A stretch of DNA of 64,000 nt from Alligator mississippiensis (Eukaryota; Chordata; Crocodylia; Alligatoridae), in contig NC_081828.1 of assembly GCF_030867095.1 (NCBI RefSeq), positions 207,024,978-207,088,977 on the forward strand. Direction: 5' to 3'. A model generated the notes under the pieces. It was not told the origin of the DNA, ran no database searches, and saw only the letters and a list, made by a program, of their open reading frames with translations. Positions 21,338-30,444 of the stretch are shown here, in pieces; the stretch's first letter is position 1, and each line of letters opens with the position of its first letter. A program made the position numbers and the translations under genes.

Positions 21338-21460
21338 AGGATAGATTTCCACCTTATAGACTAATAGGGGTATGTGGGTGTGTATATGTGTGTATGTTTG
21401 CTATGTGTACACACACACGCACAGGCTTTCACGTGCTGAAACTTACTTCATCAGATGCTG
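21338..21460 (-). mobile_element. Penelope terminal-repeat fragment with hammerhead-like core
   Basis: Minus strand: CAGCATCTGATGAAGTAAG, hairpin, GTGAAAGCCTGTG, then after a CA/TG microsatellite (about 21370-21420) CTATTAGTCTATAAGGTGGA and CTGCCTTCTACTTGAC. The order CTGATGA - hairpin - GAAAGC - TTAGTCTATAAGG is the one seen in the other terminal-repeat copies. The hammerhead-like core occupies 21425-21454. Stem II is partly decayed. Confidence 0.55.
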
Positions 21461-21534
21461 TGAAAGGCCGTGCTGAAAGCAGAGTATAAGAGAGGGAGAT
21501 AAATGCACCTCTTCTTTATAATCTGCTTTTGGCA

Positions 21535-21690
21535 TGTCCTTTCCCAGCATCTGATGAAGTCAGCTGTTCAACTCATGAAAACTTGTGCTATAGCTATACC
21601 TATATTATCTGTATCCTCTATAGCTATCTATTTTGGTTGGTCTATAAGGTGCAAATCTTCCCTGCTTTCTACCCATTTTTATTATCACAG
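21535..21690 (+). mobile_element. Penelope terminal-repeat fragment with hammerhead-like core
   Basis: The + strand has GCATCTGATGAAGTCAGCTG, then CATGAAAACTTGTGC, and about 60 bp later TTGGTCTATAAGGTGCAAAT and CCCTGCTTTCTACC. CTGATGA (21551-21557) and GAAA (21577-21580) flank an imperfect hairpin. It lies head to head with the copy at 21338-21460, so the pair forms a decayed inverted duplication. Confidence 0.55.
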
Positions 21691-21855
21691 AGGAACTACA
21701 AGGCAAATCATCAGATATTTTACATTATTCTAATTTCATGGATTTTATTAGTGCTCTGACCAGTTTATACCAGCTGAAGATCTGCTCCTTCTATTTGACT
21801 ATAGCAAAGCAGTGTGGCTGCAGAGTAAATAAATAATAAATAACATTTATAATTA

Positions 21856-22465
21856 CTGTATTTTTCTCACATAATTTGCACCGTTTCTCCCAAAACCATT
21901 TGGAGAAAATCAGGATGTACATTGTATGCAAGGGAAAGGACTCCCCGCATGTCTGGAAATTGGGGGTGGTGGAGCAGCAGCAACATAAATTGCCATGGCA
22001 ATTAATGCTGCTACTGTTCCCTGTCCCCACCACCATATTCCTGTGGGCAGCCCCCCTCTCTACTTGTGTGCTGGATTGGGAGGATTGGTCTGTGAATGGA
22101 TCTGGTTGGTGCATTGAGCCTGACCCAGAACATGGCTCCAGAGCCAGTGAGTGGTTGTAGTCTGGGACCATGGGTGGCCCCAGAGGCTGGGCTGGACCTG
22201 GCATGCTGGGTTGGGCAGTGCCTCGCTATGCAGCCCTAACACTGATATGCCGCATCATGCTGGCCCCTGCACTTAGCTCCCAGCTCCTGGCTCTCGACCG
22301 TGGGACCCAGCTCCCAGGCTCAGTGCATGACCGCCAGTCTGCCTCCGAGACCCCAGAACTCTGGTATTTGTCCATACTACAAGACATTTTTTTTCCTTCT
22401 TGGAGACTACCAAAAATAGGGCATGTGTTATATTTGGAGGTGTGTTTATAAGCAAGAAAATACAG
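21856..22465. mobile_element. TA-flanked TIR element (CTGTATTTTTC ends)
   Basis: The inverted ends CTGTATTTTTCTCACATAA (left) and CTGTATTTTCTTGCTTATAA (right, complemented) are flanked by TA on both sides (21854-21855 and 22466-22467). The interior (about 22020-22340) is GC-richer and makes overlapping frames with no domain. It is non-autonomous, probably of the mariner/Tigger type from the TA target. Confidence 0.75.
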
Positions 22466-22467
22466 TA

Positions 22468-24594
22468 TTTTTCTTCCTTTTTGGGTTTTTGTACATTAAT
22501 TCTTGTCTCTGGATGAATGTACAGAGCAACAAGCAAGGGGGCTCTAGTCAGAGTTTACCACTGACAGAAGCAGATGAAAATTTCAGCTAGTGAATTTTTC
22601 TGAAAGGATTCATGAGGGAACCTGCTAGTGTCTTTTATCCCAGAACAAACTTATTTGAATAGCCTTATTCTTTGCAGGGGAAGAGGAGAGGGAAGTACCT
22701 CTTTAAAACTGAATCTTGATCTGTTCCTGCTTTCTCCTCTCATCATCTAGAAAAAAGGTGCCCCGAACACCGTGCTTTAAGTATTTCATGGGGGGGACCA
22801 GAGATTTGAGGAAAGCAAAGGGGAACATTGGAATTTGCACAGGAACTTTTCAACTGCATTGTAAATAAGATTTTGCAAAAGGAGTAGCATCTAATAATTG
22901 CAGTTGCTAGGGATAACAGAAAGAACTGTCAGCCCTTCTGATTCAAGACGCATCATGAGCTGATCAGCCGGTAGTGTTTATGGAAAGTGCAATTTCTTCT
23001 TTAAACCACATCCCTTTTCTCTACCTTGTACTTCTGATTTAACCTGCCCTCCCTCTTGTCACCCCCAACCCAGGAGCTCTGCAGGCCAGCAAGAACAAGA
23101 TGAATTGCTTCAGAAGAGTGAAGCATGAGCATCAAAGAACCAGGCGAGGGGTGGGAAGCTGAGCAGACAGGGATCATGAGCCTAGGCTCTCAGCTGCCAG
23201 AGGCGTGTATCTTGTTGTGTTGTTGTTGGAGATTTTAGAAGTGGCAGCAAACTGCATGGGAAGAGAAGGGGAGGGGTAGGAACTGGCTCCAGCTGAAAAT
23301 GAGTGTGAAGAAGAGGAATGAGGAAGTTGGTTAATTTGCCATTTCTGTGCCAGCATAGTGATAAAAATTAAACCTTCCCATTTAAAATTACAGTGGACTT
23401 CCTCAGCAAACTGCATGGCATGCAATGTACTTTCTGTCCCCTTTAGTGTCCCAAGCTACAGAATTGAGGCCTGAGCAACTGATCACCTACCAAAAAGCAC
23501 TGTTTTTAGCTCACTGGATATAGCACATTACTTTCAAACCCCAGCCACATGCTGTTTGCAGCACTTATTAGGTACTCCCAAACAGCCTTGCTGGTGCTGC
23601 AGATAACGTTTCCTTCTCATCAGGTGGTGCTCTTTGCTTGTCTCATCACCACATCCCAGGTGTGCATGCGTGTGTGTGTGTGTGTGGGGGGGGGGGATTG
23701 TCATAGCACCCAGAGACAGAGGTGGGTGGTGTCAGGAGCCACACTGAGGTGCAAGGGTGGTCTTCTGATGTCTGTGGAAGCAAGCACCAGCTGACATGCT
23801 GGAGATGTGAGTGGCTCCAGTTGCAGCCCAGAATGACCCCAGGCATCTGTGACAGAGCCTGATCCATAGCCTGATAGCAACATAACTCCCTCGCCTTCCA
23901 CCAGGGCCCAAGCCTCTGAACCCGACTGACTCCAGCCCTTCTCTGTCTCTCTAGGACAAGTCTTGTCTCTTAACCTTGGCAGCTGTGCTTCACTTTTCTC
24001 ACCTCTCTGGAGGGGCTTGCTTTCACACTTGTAAATGAAGCACTGATGTTGCTTAGATACAGCATACCTTGGATATAACATACTTCTTTCTGGTCCATGG
24101 GTGGTATATTATTTCAGGGCTCTTCTGTACCAGTAAGGACACTGGAAGGTCAGTCACTCTATTTTAGAAAATAAATTAGGGTTAAGAAAGCATTTTCATA
24201 CAGATGCACAGACATCCTGCTTGTGTGCCCTTCATTCAGATGCTTGGGTCAGCTTAGAAAAGGGCTTGTTCAATGGCACTGTGAGGCCCTGTTAGTCTTC
24301 GTGACACCCTTAGCAAATGCTCAGTTAAAAAGTCAAAAGAGATGATGTGTGTGTGACAGGATGGGCAAGGGGAGGAATAGGTCTTCCTCTTTCCCACCTT
24401 ATGCCAATCCAGTAACAAGCTGTGTGCTTTCCTACTCCTGAATCATTTTCCAATAATAAATATTTTGTGGATTAACGTATGTCCTTAACGTATATCCTTA
24501 ACATTCATGTGGCCATGGTGCAACCTCACTGCATTTGAGAGCTATGCAACTATAACAGATAGCACTCATTGACCATAGAAGTGGAGTTAAATCA
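22468..24594. other. Intronic unique sequence with TG/G simple repeat
   Basis: A (TG)n run followed by a G run lies at 23661-23696. Frames at 23549-24081 arise from it and its surroundings. No gene or transposon ends were recognised. Confidence 0.45.
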
Positions 24595-24690
24595 GGGGTG
24601 CTCAACCCCTAGCTTGCGGGCCAGATCCAGTCCCTGTGCCATGTCATCTGGCCTGCAGGGCTCCCCATGTATCTGTGGGGATTTTTGCTG
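24595..24690 (+). mobile_element. hAT end fragment
   Basis: CAGGGGTGCTCAACCCCTAG followed by CTTGCGGGCCAGATCCAG is the typical end of a hAT family; the same termini are seen inverted at the right side of the element at 63454-63782. The other end was not found, so this is a truncated copy or one disrupted by the snRNA-derived array that follows. Confidence 0.5.
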
Positions 24691-24820
24691 GCTGTGGTCT
24701 TGTGTGCTAGGTAGCACCACACAGACTTAAACAGTTGAGCTCTGCTTACTCAATAGAATTCAGAACTGATTTGGCCTGAGACATGACATTTCAAAAAAAG
24801 AAATGAAAAGTAGGTTCCCA

Positions 24821-25008
24821 TCAACACTGTCATCACCCAGGTGGTCTACTCGGCCTTGAATGACTCAAGTGTAGTTAAAGGGGGAAGGCCTGTCCCTTGC
24901 ACTGCGGGCAAGCTCACCACTGTGAGAGTCTACAGATGCTTCCAAATGTGAGGATCTTGACTACACAATTTATGGTGATGGTGGATTGCTTTTGGGCTTT
25001 CCCTCTAG
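24821..25008 (+). pseudogene. U1 snRNA-derived head, unit 1 (rearranged)
   Basis: The 5' part (TCATCACCCAGGTGGT) matches the U1 segment ATCACGAAGGTGGT. The 3' part from 24885 aligns through the rest of U1: GGCCTGTCCCTTGCACTG, then TCCAAATGTG, TTGACTACACAATTTATGGT and CTTTCCCTCTAG. Between them, positions 24845-24880 are unlike U1 and resemble the 5' end of U2 (see findings). It is too diverged to be a working snRNA gene, and no snRNA promoter elements were seen. Confidence 0.7.
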
Positions 25009-25050
25009 CTTGCTCGTTCAGCCTTTTGGCTAGGGGCAAGCGAGACTAGA
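25009..25050 (+). pseudogene. U2 snRNA 5'-end-derived segment, unit 1
   Basis: CTTGCTCGTTCAGCCTTTTG and GCTAGGGGCAAGCGAGACTA line up with the first 40 or so bases of U2 (CTTCTCGGCCTTTTGGCTAA, then GATCAAGTGTAGTA). The 12-base word GCCTTTTGGCTA is identical. It directly follows the U1-like 3' end. Confidence 0.75.
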
Positions 25051-25152
25051 GGGCAACTTTACTCCAAGCCCTCCAGGCTTGAGGTTTGCATGTAAGACGC
25101 CTGCCATGGATTGGAAGTATCTGAAGCCCCAGACCATGAATGACGCATGCCT

Positions 25153-25440
25153 CTGGCAGCTGGGGGGGGGCACGGCGGTGGCGGGAGCATGGTGGCGGTA
25201 AGCGGGAGCTCCCACAGACACCGCTGGCACTGTCGGTGGGGGGAGGAGGGGTGGCGAGTGCTGACCAGGGGGATTGCAAACTGCCCACGGATGGCAGTGG
25301 GGTGGCGAGCAACAGCTGCCCTCAGGTGCCGCCAACAGTGTCAGCGGCGCCTTTTTGTAGGGGTACACCGCCACGCTTAGGGGGTGGACATGCACTACGC
25401 ATCGCCCCTGCCTAAGACTGATGAGTCTGGGAGGTAGGAC
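25153..25440. mobile_element. GC-rich insertion inside array unit 1
   Basis: The block is absent from unit 2, where GAGACTTGCC runs straight into the tail. In unit 1 the flanking words GACGCATGCC and GACACTTGCC bracket it, suggesting a target duplication of about 8-10 bp. The interior is rich in GGCGG/GGGGTGGCG and carries the overlapping frames seen on both strands. No clear inverted ends were found, so its class is open. Confidence 0.5.
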
Positions 25441-25566
25441 ACTTGCCAGTGATAGCGCTACATGGACTCGAACAATTGAGTTCTGCTCAGTCAAAATTTG
25501 GAATGTAATTTGGAACTGCTTTGGCTTTGGAAACCAACTTTTTTTTAACTAAAATTAAGTTCCCAT

Positions 25567-25717
25567 CAGCAGGGGAGATACCATGATCAGCTGGTTTTCC
25601 CAGGGTGAGGCCTGTCCCTTGCACTCTGGGCAGGCTGACCCTGGTGAATTTCCCAAGTGTAGGAAACTTGACTGCATTATGTCGTGGTAATGGGGGATTG
25701 TGTTTGCACTTTCCCCA
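25567..25717 (+). pseudogene. U1 snRNA-derived head, unit 2 (near full length)
   Basis: It aligns collinearly with U1 from about base 12 to the 3' end: AGGGGAGATACCATGATCA, then GGTTTTCCCAGGGTGAGGCC, TTGCACTCTGGG, TGCTGACC-like CAGGCTGACC, AATTTCCCAAGTGT, GGAAACTTGACTGCATTATG, GTGGTAATGGGGGATTG and CACTTTCCCCATG. The U1 5' splice-site-recognition sequence (ATACTTACCTG) is not preserved; ACTAAAATTAAGTTCCCATC stands in its place. It is therefore a SINE head, not a functional gene. Confidence 0.88.
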
Positions 25718-25761
25718 TGGCTTACTTCTTTGGCCTTGTGGCTAGGAGCAAGTGTGAGTAG
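25718..25761 (+). pseudogene. U2 snRNA 5'-end-derived segment, unit 2
   Basis: GCTTACTTCTTTGGCCTTGT and GGCTAGGAGCAAGTGTGAGT closely match the U2 5' end (GCTTCTCGGCCTTTTGGCTA, AGATCAAGTGTAGTA). It is joined directly to the U1 3' end, so U1 and U2 pieces form one chimeric head. The U2 branch-site-pairing region further downstream is not present. Confidence 0.85.
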
Positions 25762-25965
25762 GGGGCATCCTAACTCCAGTGCCTTTGGGTTTGGGGCCCT
25801 CTCACAGGATGCCTGCCATGGATTTGGGGAGTATCAGAAGTCCCAGGGATGAGACTTGCCTGGTGGTATGGCCGCACAGACATGAACAACTGGACTTGGC
25901 TGAGTCAATTTGAAATATGGAATGAATTTGGTGTAAAGCCAAAAAAAAAAATCAGCATTTTTGGC

Positions 25966-27424
25966 ACCAGGGGAGGCTATCGGAGCTTACTTCAGCCTCT
26001 CTGAGTGCCAGCTTGATATTGCAGTACATTCAGGCCCAGTGCTTGTTCCCTCCTGGGGGAACAACTGCCCGTTTTTTTTTTTAAGGGCTACACACACACA
26101 AAAGGGTTCACAGCAGTGTGTTTGTCCACCTAGGCCAAGTGTTTTATGGCCATGCTCAGCATGAGCTGCATTTAGTCAACTTCATAGTTGATTTCCATGA
26201 CTGAGCACTTGCTGCTTTGAGCAGCAGTGTAATGATACCCAGTGTATTTATTGGTGCGGAGTGGAGGTTTACTGGTATACAAATATAAGATGAGGGCATT
26301 TTTTCCCCATGGTGATTGGTGGGGGGACCTCATCTTATTCAGGCAAATAGGGGGGCGGGGGGAGTGGGAGATGTATATAAAATCTATATAATAAGTGGTT
26401 GTTTGGCTGTGTGGTACTGTGCAACCCCTGCAGTATTTCTAGAAATGGTAATGGGTGGCAAAAACACAAAACAATTTCTACTGCAGTTGGATTGATGTGC
26501 TTATTTTTCAGGTAGATGGTTGTGGGAAGAAATCCAAGCTGCTGCTATTTACATATCTCAGTCTCTGGGATACAGTGCTTCCGTTTAAAGTTTGTGCATG
26601 GAATACTGTATCCTGCAAACCCTGTAAATTACAGGGGATATTTTTATATGAAAATAGAGAACGGGTGGTTTTCTCCTACCTTTTTTAGGTAGTAGAGAAC
26701 CATAATGCAGTACAACACACTCGTTACTGCCTTCAGTCGCTGAGGATTTATAGCATAGTACATAGAGTTCCTTATATTGTTTTAGATAATTTAGCTTGAC
26801 AATTTATATTATGCAGGGTTAGTTTAATGGGAGGCATAACAAATCTGTTGCAACATATATTTTATGGTCATCGGTTGTACTATACAGTATTTATATAGAC
26901 TTTACCATCATTAATGGTAGGAGAACCTGGGATCTTCTGTTCCCAAAATCTGTTTTTAGCAGTTGTCAGGGTATCAGGGTTTATACATTTTGTGAGCCTC
27001 TAGACAGACAGACAGATGTATGGATTTTACATTCCAGAAGTAGGGACTAGTGGTGCATGTATATGCACTCCCTTCAATATTATGAAGTAACTAGAAGATT
27101 TTTGTATAGAATGAACAAAGTATTAGAGAATATGCAGACAGATTTTCAAGCTAGTATGCAGCTGAGACTCTAAATAATAAAATTGCTCTTGATTCTCCAA
27201 CAGCAAACTTGAACACAGGAATGATGACTGTGGTTAGTGTCCCAAACTGGGATTTGGGGCAGATTTGGTTTAGTTCTGTGTTCTGTCACAGACATCCTGT
27301 GCTGCCTTGGGCAGGGCATTTGGCCCTGGGACCCACAGGGCTTTAGGTGCCTAACTCCTGTTGACTTCAGTGGTAAGGTTTGGAAGCTGATTTTATGTGG
27401 ATTTGGGCCTAAGCGCATTTCCAT
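25966..27424. other. Intronic sequence with a decayed TIR fragment
   Basis: 25964-26010 (AGGGGAGGCTATCGG, then CTTACTTCAGCC) may be a strongly decayed third unit of the U1/U2 array. 26270-26360 contains AATATAAGATGAGGGCATTT and an inverted CCTCATCTTATTC, a fragment of a TIR element. The rest is AT-rich and unique. Confidence 0.4.
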
Positions 27425-27565
27425 TTCCAGGGGTGTAGGTTGTAGCTGTGTTGGTCTAAGGACATAGGCAGACAAGGTTCTTTGGGTGAATCTGATATTT
27501 TTGTTTTCCAACTATTTAAGTTGGTCTAATAAAAGATATCAGATTCACCCAAAGAACCTTGCCTG
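27425..27565. mobile_element. Inverted pair of Penelope terminal-repeat tails
   Basis: GTTGTAGCTGTGTTGGTCTA (27439-27458) and the following AGGACATAGGCAGACAAGG are the complement of the tail seen at 28200-28290. The arm CAAGGTTCTTTGGGTGAATC...(27473-27498) is repeated perfectly in inverted form at 27536-27561 (26 bp), with AAGTTGGTCTAATAAAAG before it. A minus-oriented tail is joined to a plus-oriented tail, giving a hairpin with a loop of 37 bases. Confidence 0.75.
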
Positions 27566-28143
27566 ATAAACATTATGTATACTCTGAGAGAGTACAGTAA
27601 CAGGAGCTATATAAGGCCAGTTTTGTAGCTCAATAGAAAATGGGAGGTGGGGAATATAGGGCCATATCACATTAATGATACCACTTGCATATTAGTCCAT
27701 GCCATATTAGTTCTATAGTTTTTTGTCTGCCTTCTTAATGTTAATCCTATAATAAATTACATGTGGGATGTGCGTCTCTGCTCATAAATTCCATTTTTGT
27801 TTTATGAGTGCCTGTTGTGCTTCTGCCTTTCTTTTGATTCTGTTCTGTAGTGGAGCTTTGAAGGTTAATTTTGGTAATGAGAAATTGATCCTTGGTGCTT
27901 GTCTTTTCTATACTGGTAAATTTCCGTGAGCATGCTACTCTTGTTCAGGTCAGAGAACCACACTTCAATCAACACTCCACCTACAGCATTATTTGATTAG
28001 CGGCTGATGAGTTGTAACTCAAGCAGCTGTATACCTGCTCCACTGGTAACTTGAATTATCAGCACACCCATGTGTTTTTAGCCCCTTCTTTGCAAGGGAT
28101 GTTTTACAATCCCATGTTCTCATGGGACTGTTCTCAGAGACTT
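27566..28143. other. Intronic unique sequence
   Basis: No gene or repeat ends were recognised between the two Penelope-tail loci. Confidence 0.4.
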
Positions 28144-28290
28144 CCTATGCCTGAAGAAGGGAGATTGTGCTCAAAAGCTTGCAAAGAATTTATTTCCAAC
28201 TACTCAGTTGGGCTAATAAAAGATATCACATCTACCCAAAGAACCTTGTCTGCTTATGTCCTTAGACCAACACGGCTACAACCAAAAACC
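28144..28290 (+). mobile_element. Penelope terminal-repeat fragment with hammerhead-like core
   Basis: The + strand reads CCTGAAGAAGGGAGATTGTG, then CTCAAAAGCTTGCAAAGAA, TTCCAACTACTCAGTTGGGC, TAATAAAAGATATCACATC, CCAAAGAACCTTGTCTGC and TAGACCAACACGGCTACAAC. The CTGAAGA/AAAAGC pair (28151-28178) is a decayed hammerhead-like core. The downstream order matches the complement of 12789-12880, which sits next to Penelope coding sequence. Confidence 0.65.
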
Positions 28291-28420
28291 CAGTACCTGA
28301 GGAATGTGCCTTAATGACCCAGTGATCAGTTACTACCTTGACTCCCAAGGGTTTGGGTAATGGGATTCAGCCTTGTTAGTTAGATCCCAAAATAGTAGAC
28401 TGGCCTCCCTTTAGGCTATA

Positions 28421-28765
28421 AGCAGGGATCACATTTGTCCCGGGCTGATAAATCATTTTATCTTGGGACAAAGTGCAGTCATTAAGATGTCCATGTCCGT
28501 TGACCTGGGACAAATCTCAAAAAGCTTCACAGATTAATAGAATGACTAAAAGTTTTTTTTCTGAAACATTGCAATTGCATCTGAACACTTATCCTGGGAT
28601 TGCATCGGTGAATAAATGGCAGAGAAGTGACCGTTCATTCAGCTGCTCGCTATACCTCGATTAGATGAGTGATGTGTGCACATGTCAATCCTGGGATTTT
28701 TCTGTTCTGGGACAAACAGAGGCACATTTTACCCCAGGACAAATGCAGCATCTTTTTCCTACCCT
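28421..28765. mobile_element. Probable TA-flanked TIR element
   Basis: CACATTTGTCCCGGG near the left end and CCCAGGACAAATGCAGC near the right end are inverted copies. TA precedes 28421 and follows 28765, though the outermost bases match poorly. Several internal copies of TGGGACAAA occur (28476, 28506, 28706 and others), suggesting repeated subterminal motifs of the kind bound by transposases. Confidence 0.5.
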
Positions 28766-28845
28766 TAGGAACCTTCATTCTTTACATTGTAATGACTAAA
28801 AATAATATCAGAGTGCGAAGAAGCGTTCAGACAGGTGGCAATGCG

Positions 28846-29522
28846 CTGTTGTGATGGCAGGGACACGGGACACCAGACCTGGTCTCCTCCCTCCTGGAGG
28901 TGATGATGGCAGCAGGGGGGGGGGGGGTGTCGGGGTGCTGCATAGGGGGCCAGGTCACTGGTGCTGGCCTCAGCCCACTCCTCCCCACTTCTGTTGTTGC
29001 CACCTGCAGAGCCAACCTGGCGGTGGTGGGAGAAGGAGTGGGCATGCTGTGGCAGTGGTGGGGGGGGGTGGGGGGAAGGAAAGGAATGGGTCCAGGCCCA
29101 ACGCAGGGGGAGAGGCGGGCTGCGGCGGGGGAGGGAACAGCAGGCTCAGCCCGACATGGCCCAACTCGGCGTTGGCTGGGGGATGGGAGGAGCAGGCCTC
29201 TTCCCCCACTTGGGCCCGAGCCCACTTCTCCTCCACCCCTCTCCCCTGTCAGCCCCAAGCCCGCTCCTGTCCCGCCACCGCCACTGGGTCAGCCTGGGCC
29301 TGCTGCTCCCCACCGCTGCAGCAGCCTGGCTTCTCCCCACCTTCGGTCCCGGTCCTCCCCCACTTCGGGCCCGGACCCGTTCCTCCCCTTCCCCCGCTGC
29401 TGCGGTGGAGAGGGGGGGAACAGGCCCGGACCCCAAGCAGCAGGAGAGGAGGGGGAGTGGGCATGAATGGGGGGTGCACAGGGCTCCATCCCCACCCACT
29501 CTCCACCCCCCAGTCATTCTTG
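28846..29522. repeat. GC-rich, G-run-rich block with spurious frames
   Basis: About 680 bp of very high G+C, with a run of at least 12 G near 28915 and another near 29060, embedded in AT-rich intron. Five or more long frames exist on both strands, all proline/glycine/serine-rich and mutually overlapping, as expected from composition alone. No donor, acceptor or conserved domain supports an exon. It may be the core of a transposon or an intragenic CpG-rich element. Confidence 0.55.
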
Positions 29523-30440
29523 ACAGGCAGCTAGCTAGTAGATAATATATTAACCTTAGGGGGCAAGACTGGATGAAACCATGGCAAGGTAAACTGGGGT
29601 TTGTGGACTGTGGGGAAGAATTAGGCTCTGAGGCAAGACTTCAAGTCAGGTTCTGGGGTCAAGGAAGATGAGGAGAATAACGCAGAGTGCTTAGTTGCTG
29701 TCATCCTGTAGCAGTTGTTGGAGCAAGCTGGCTTCTTCAAAGAATATTTCAGCCTCTGGAGTGATCATTCAGCACTGTTTCCTTAACACCAGTTGGTTAG
29801 AGTAGGATTTGCTGCTATAAGCAAATATTAATCGTGTCTTCTGTGATGGACGTGAGAATGAAATGATCTGGCAGAAGGAAAAATAGTTCAAGATTAGGAG
29901 CCCTGAATTATCACCACTGCCATCTGAATGCGTGCTAGTTACTGCCTAAGGCTGGGAGGAAAAGCATGTGCTGAAAGGGTGAGGACGCAGATCTGTGAAG
30001 GCTCCCCAGGCCTCCTGTACAAAAACAATGTTCTTTGTAAACTTGCCACTATTTTAACTTTGCAAGTGATGAAATATTAGGTATCTTTAATGCAGCAGTA
30101 CACTGCAATGAAACCTAGTTACCTGTTCTTGGAGCACTATAGCGTTCAACCAAGACTGGGGAGTTATTGTACTAGGTGCTTTTAAATGTATATAGGAATA
30201 GTTAGAGTTTACAGTCTTCAGGAGACATCTAGAGACAAGAGGTAGGAGAAAGGAAGTAGTATTATTCCCATTGTGCACATAGAAGAATTGAAACAGAGAG
30301 TTTCAGATTGCACACCGAGTCTGCAGTGGAAATGCAAATTGAATAGTTTAGTGCTTGTATTTCAAGACAACTGTCTCTTTCTGAAGAGCTTTTTATAGGT
30401 AGCCCTGACTGAAAGTTTTTACCAGGTGATGACTTTTTTT
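29523..30440. other. Intronic unique sequence
   Basis: No gene or repeat was recognised. Confidence 0.4.
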
Positions 30441-30444
30441 GATG

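Larger units (their letters stand above)
24700..25965 (+). mobile_element. Tandem array of U1/U2 snRNA-headed SINE (SINEU type)
   Basis: Each unit is built in the same order: a linker GTTCCCATCA, a U1 snRNA-like head, a U2 snRNA 5'-end-like piece, a body containing GCCTGCCATGGATT and CAGA(AG)GTCCCAG/CTGAAGCCCCAG words, and a tail with CAACTG/CAATTGAGTTCTGCTCAGTC...GAATGAATTTGG ending in an A-rich or T-rich run. Unit 0 is present only as a tail (about 24710-24800). Unit 1 spans about 24811-25550 and carries a GC-rich insertion. Unit 2 spans about 25556-25955. SINEs with U1/U2-derived heads are known from crocodilians; tandem joining of units is visible here directly. Confidence 0.75.

Noticed and set aside
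25567..25717. Functional U1 snRNA gene
   Set aside because: The 5' splice-site-pairing sequence is missing, many substitutions are present, the 3' end is fused to U2-like sequence, and no snRNA promoter or 3' box is visible.
28851..29545. Frames of 188-227 codons
   Set aside because: They are mutually overlapping, Pro/Gly/Ser-rich products of G and C runs, without splice sites or domains.
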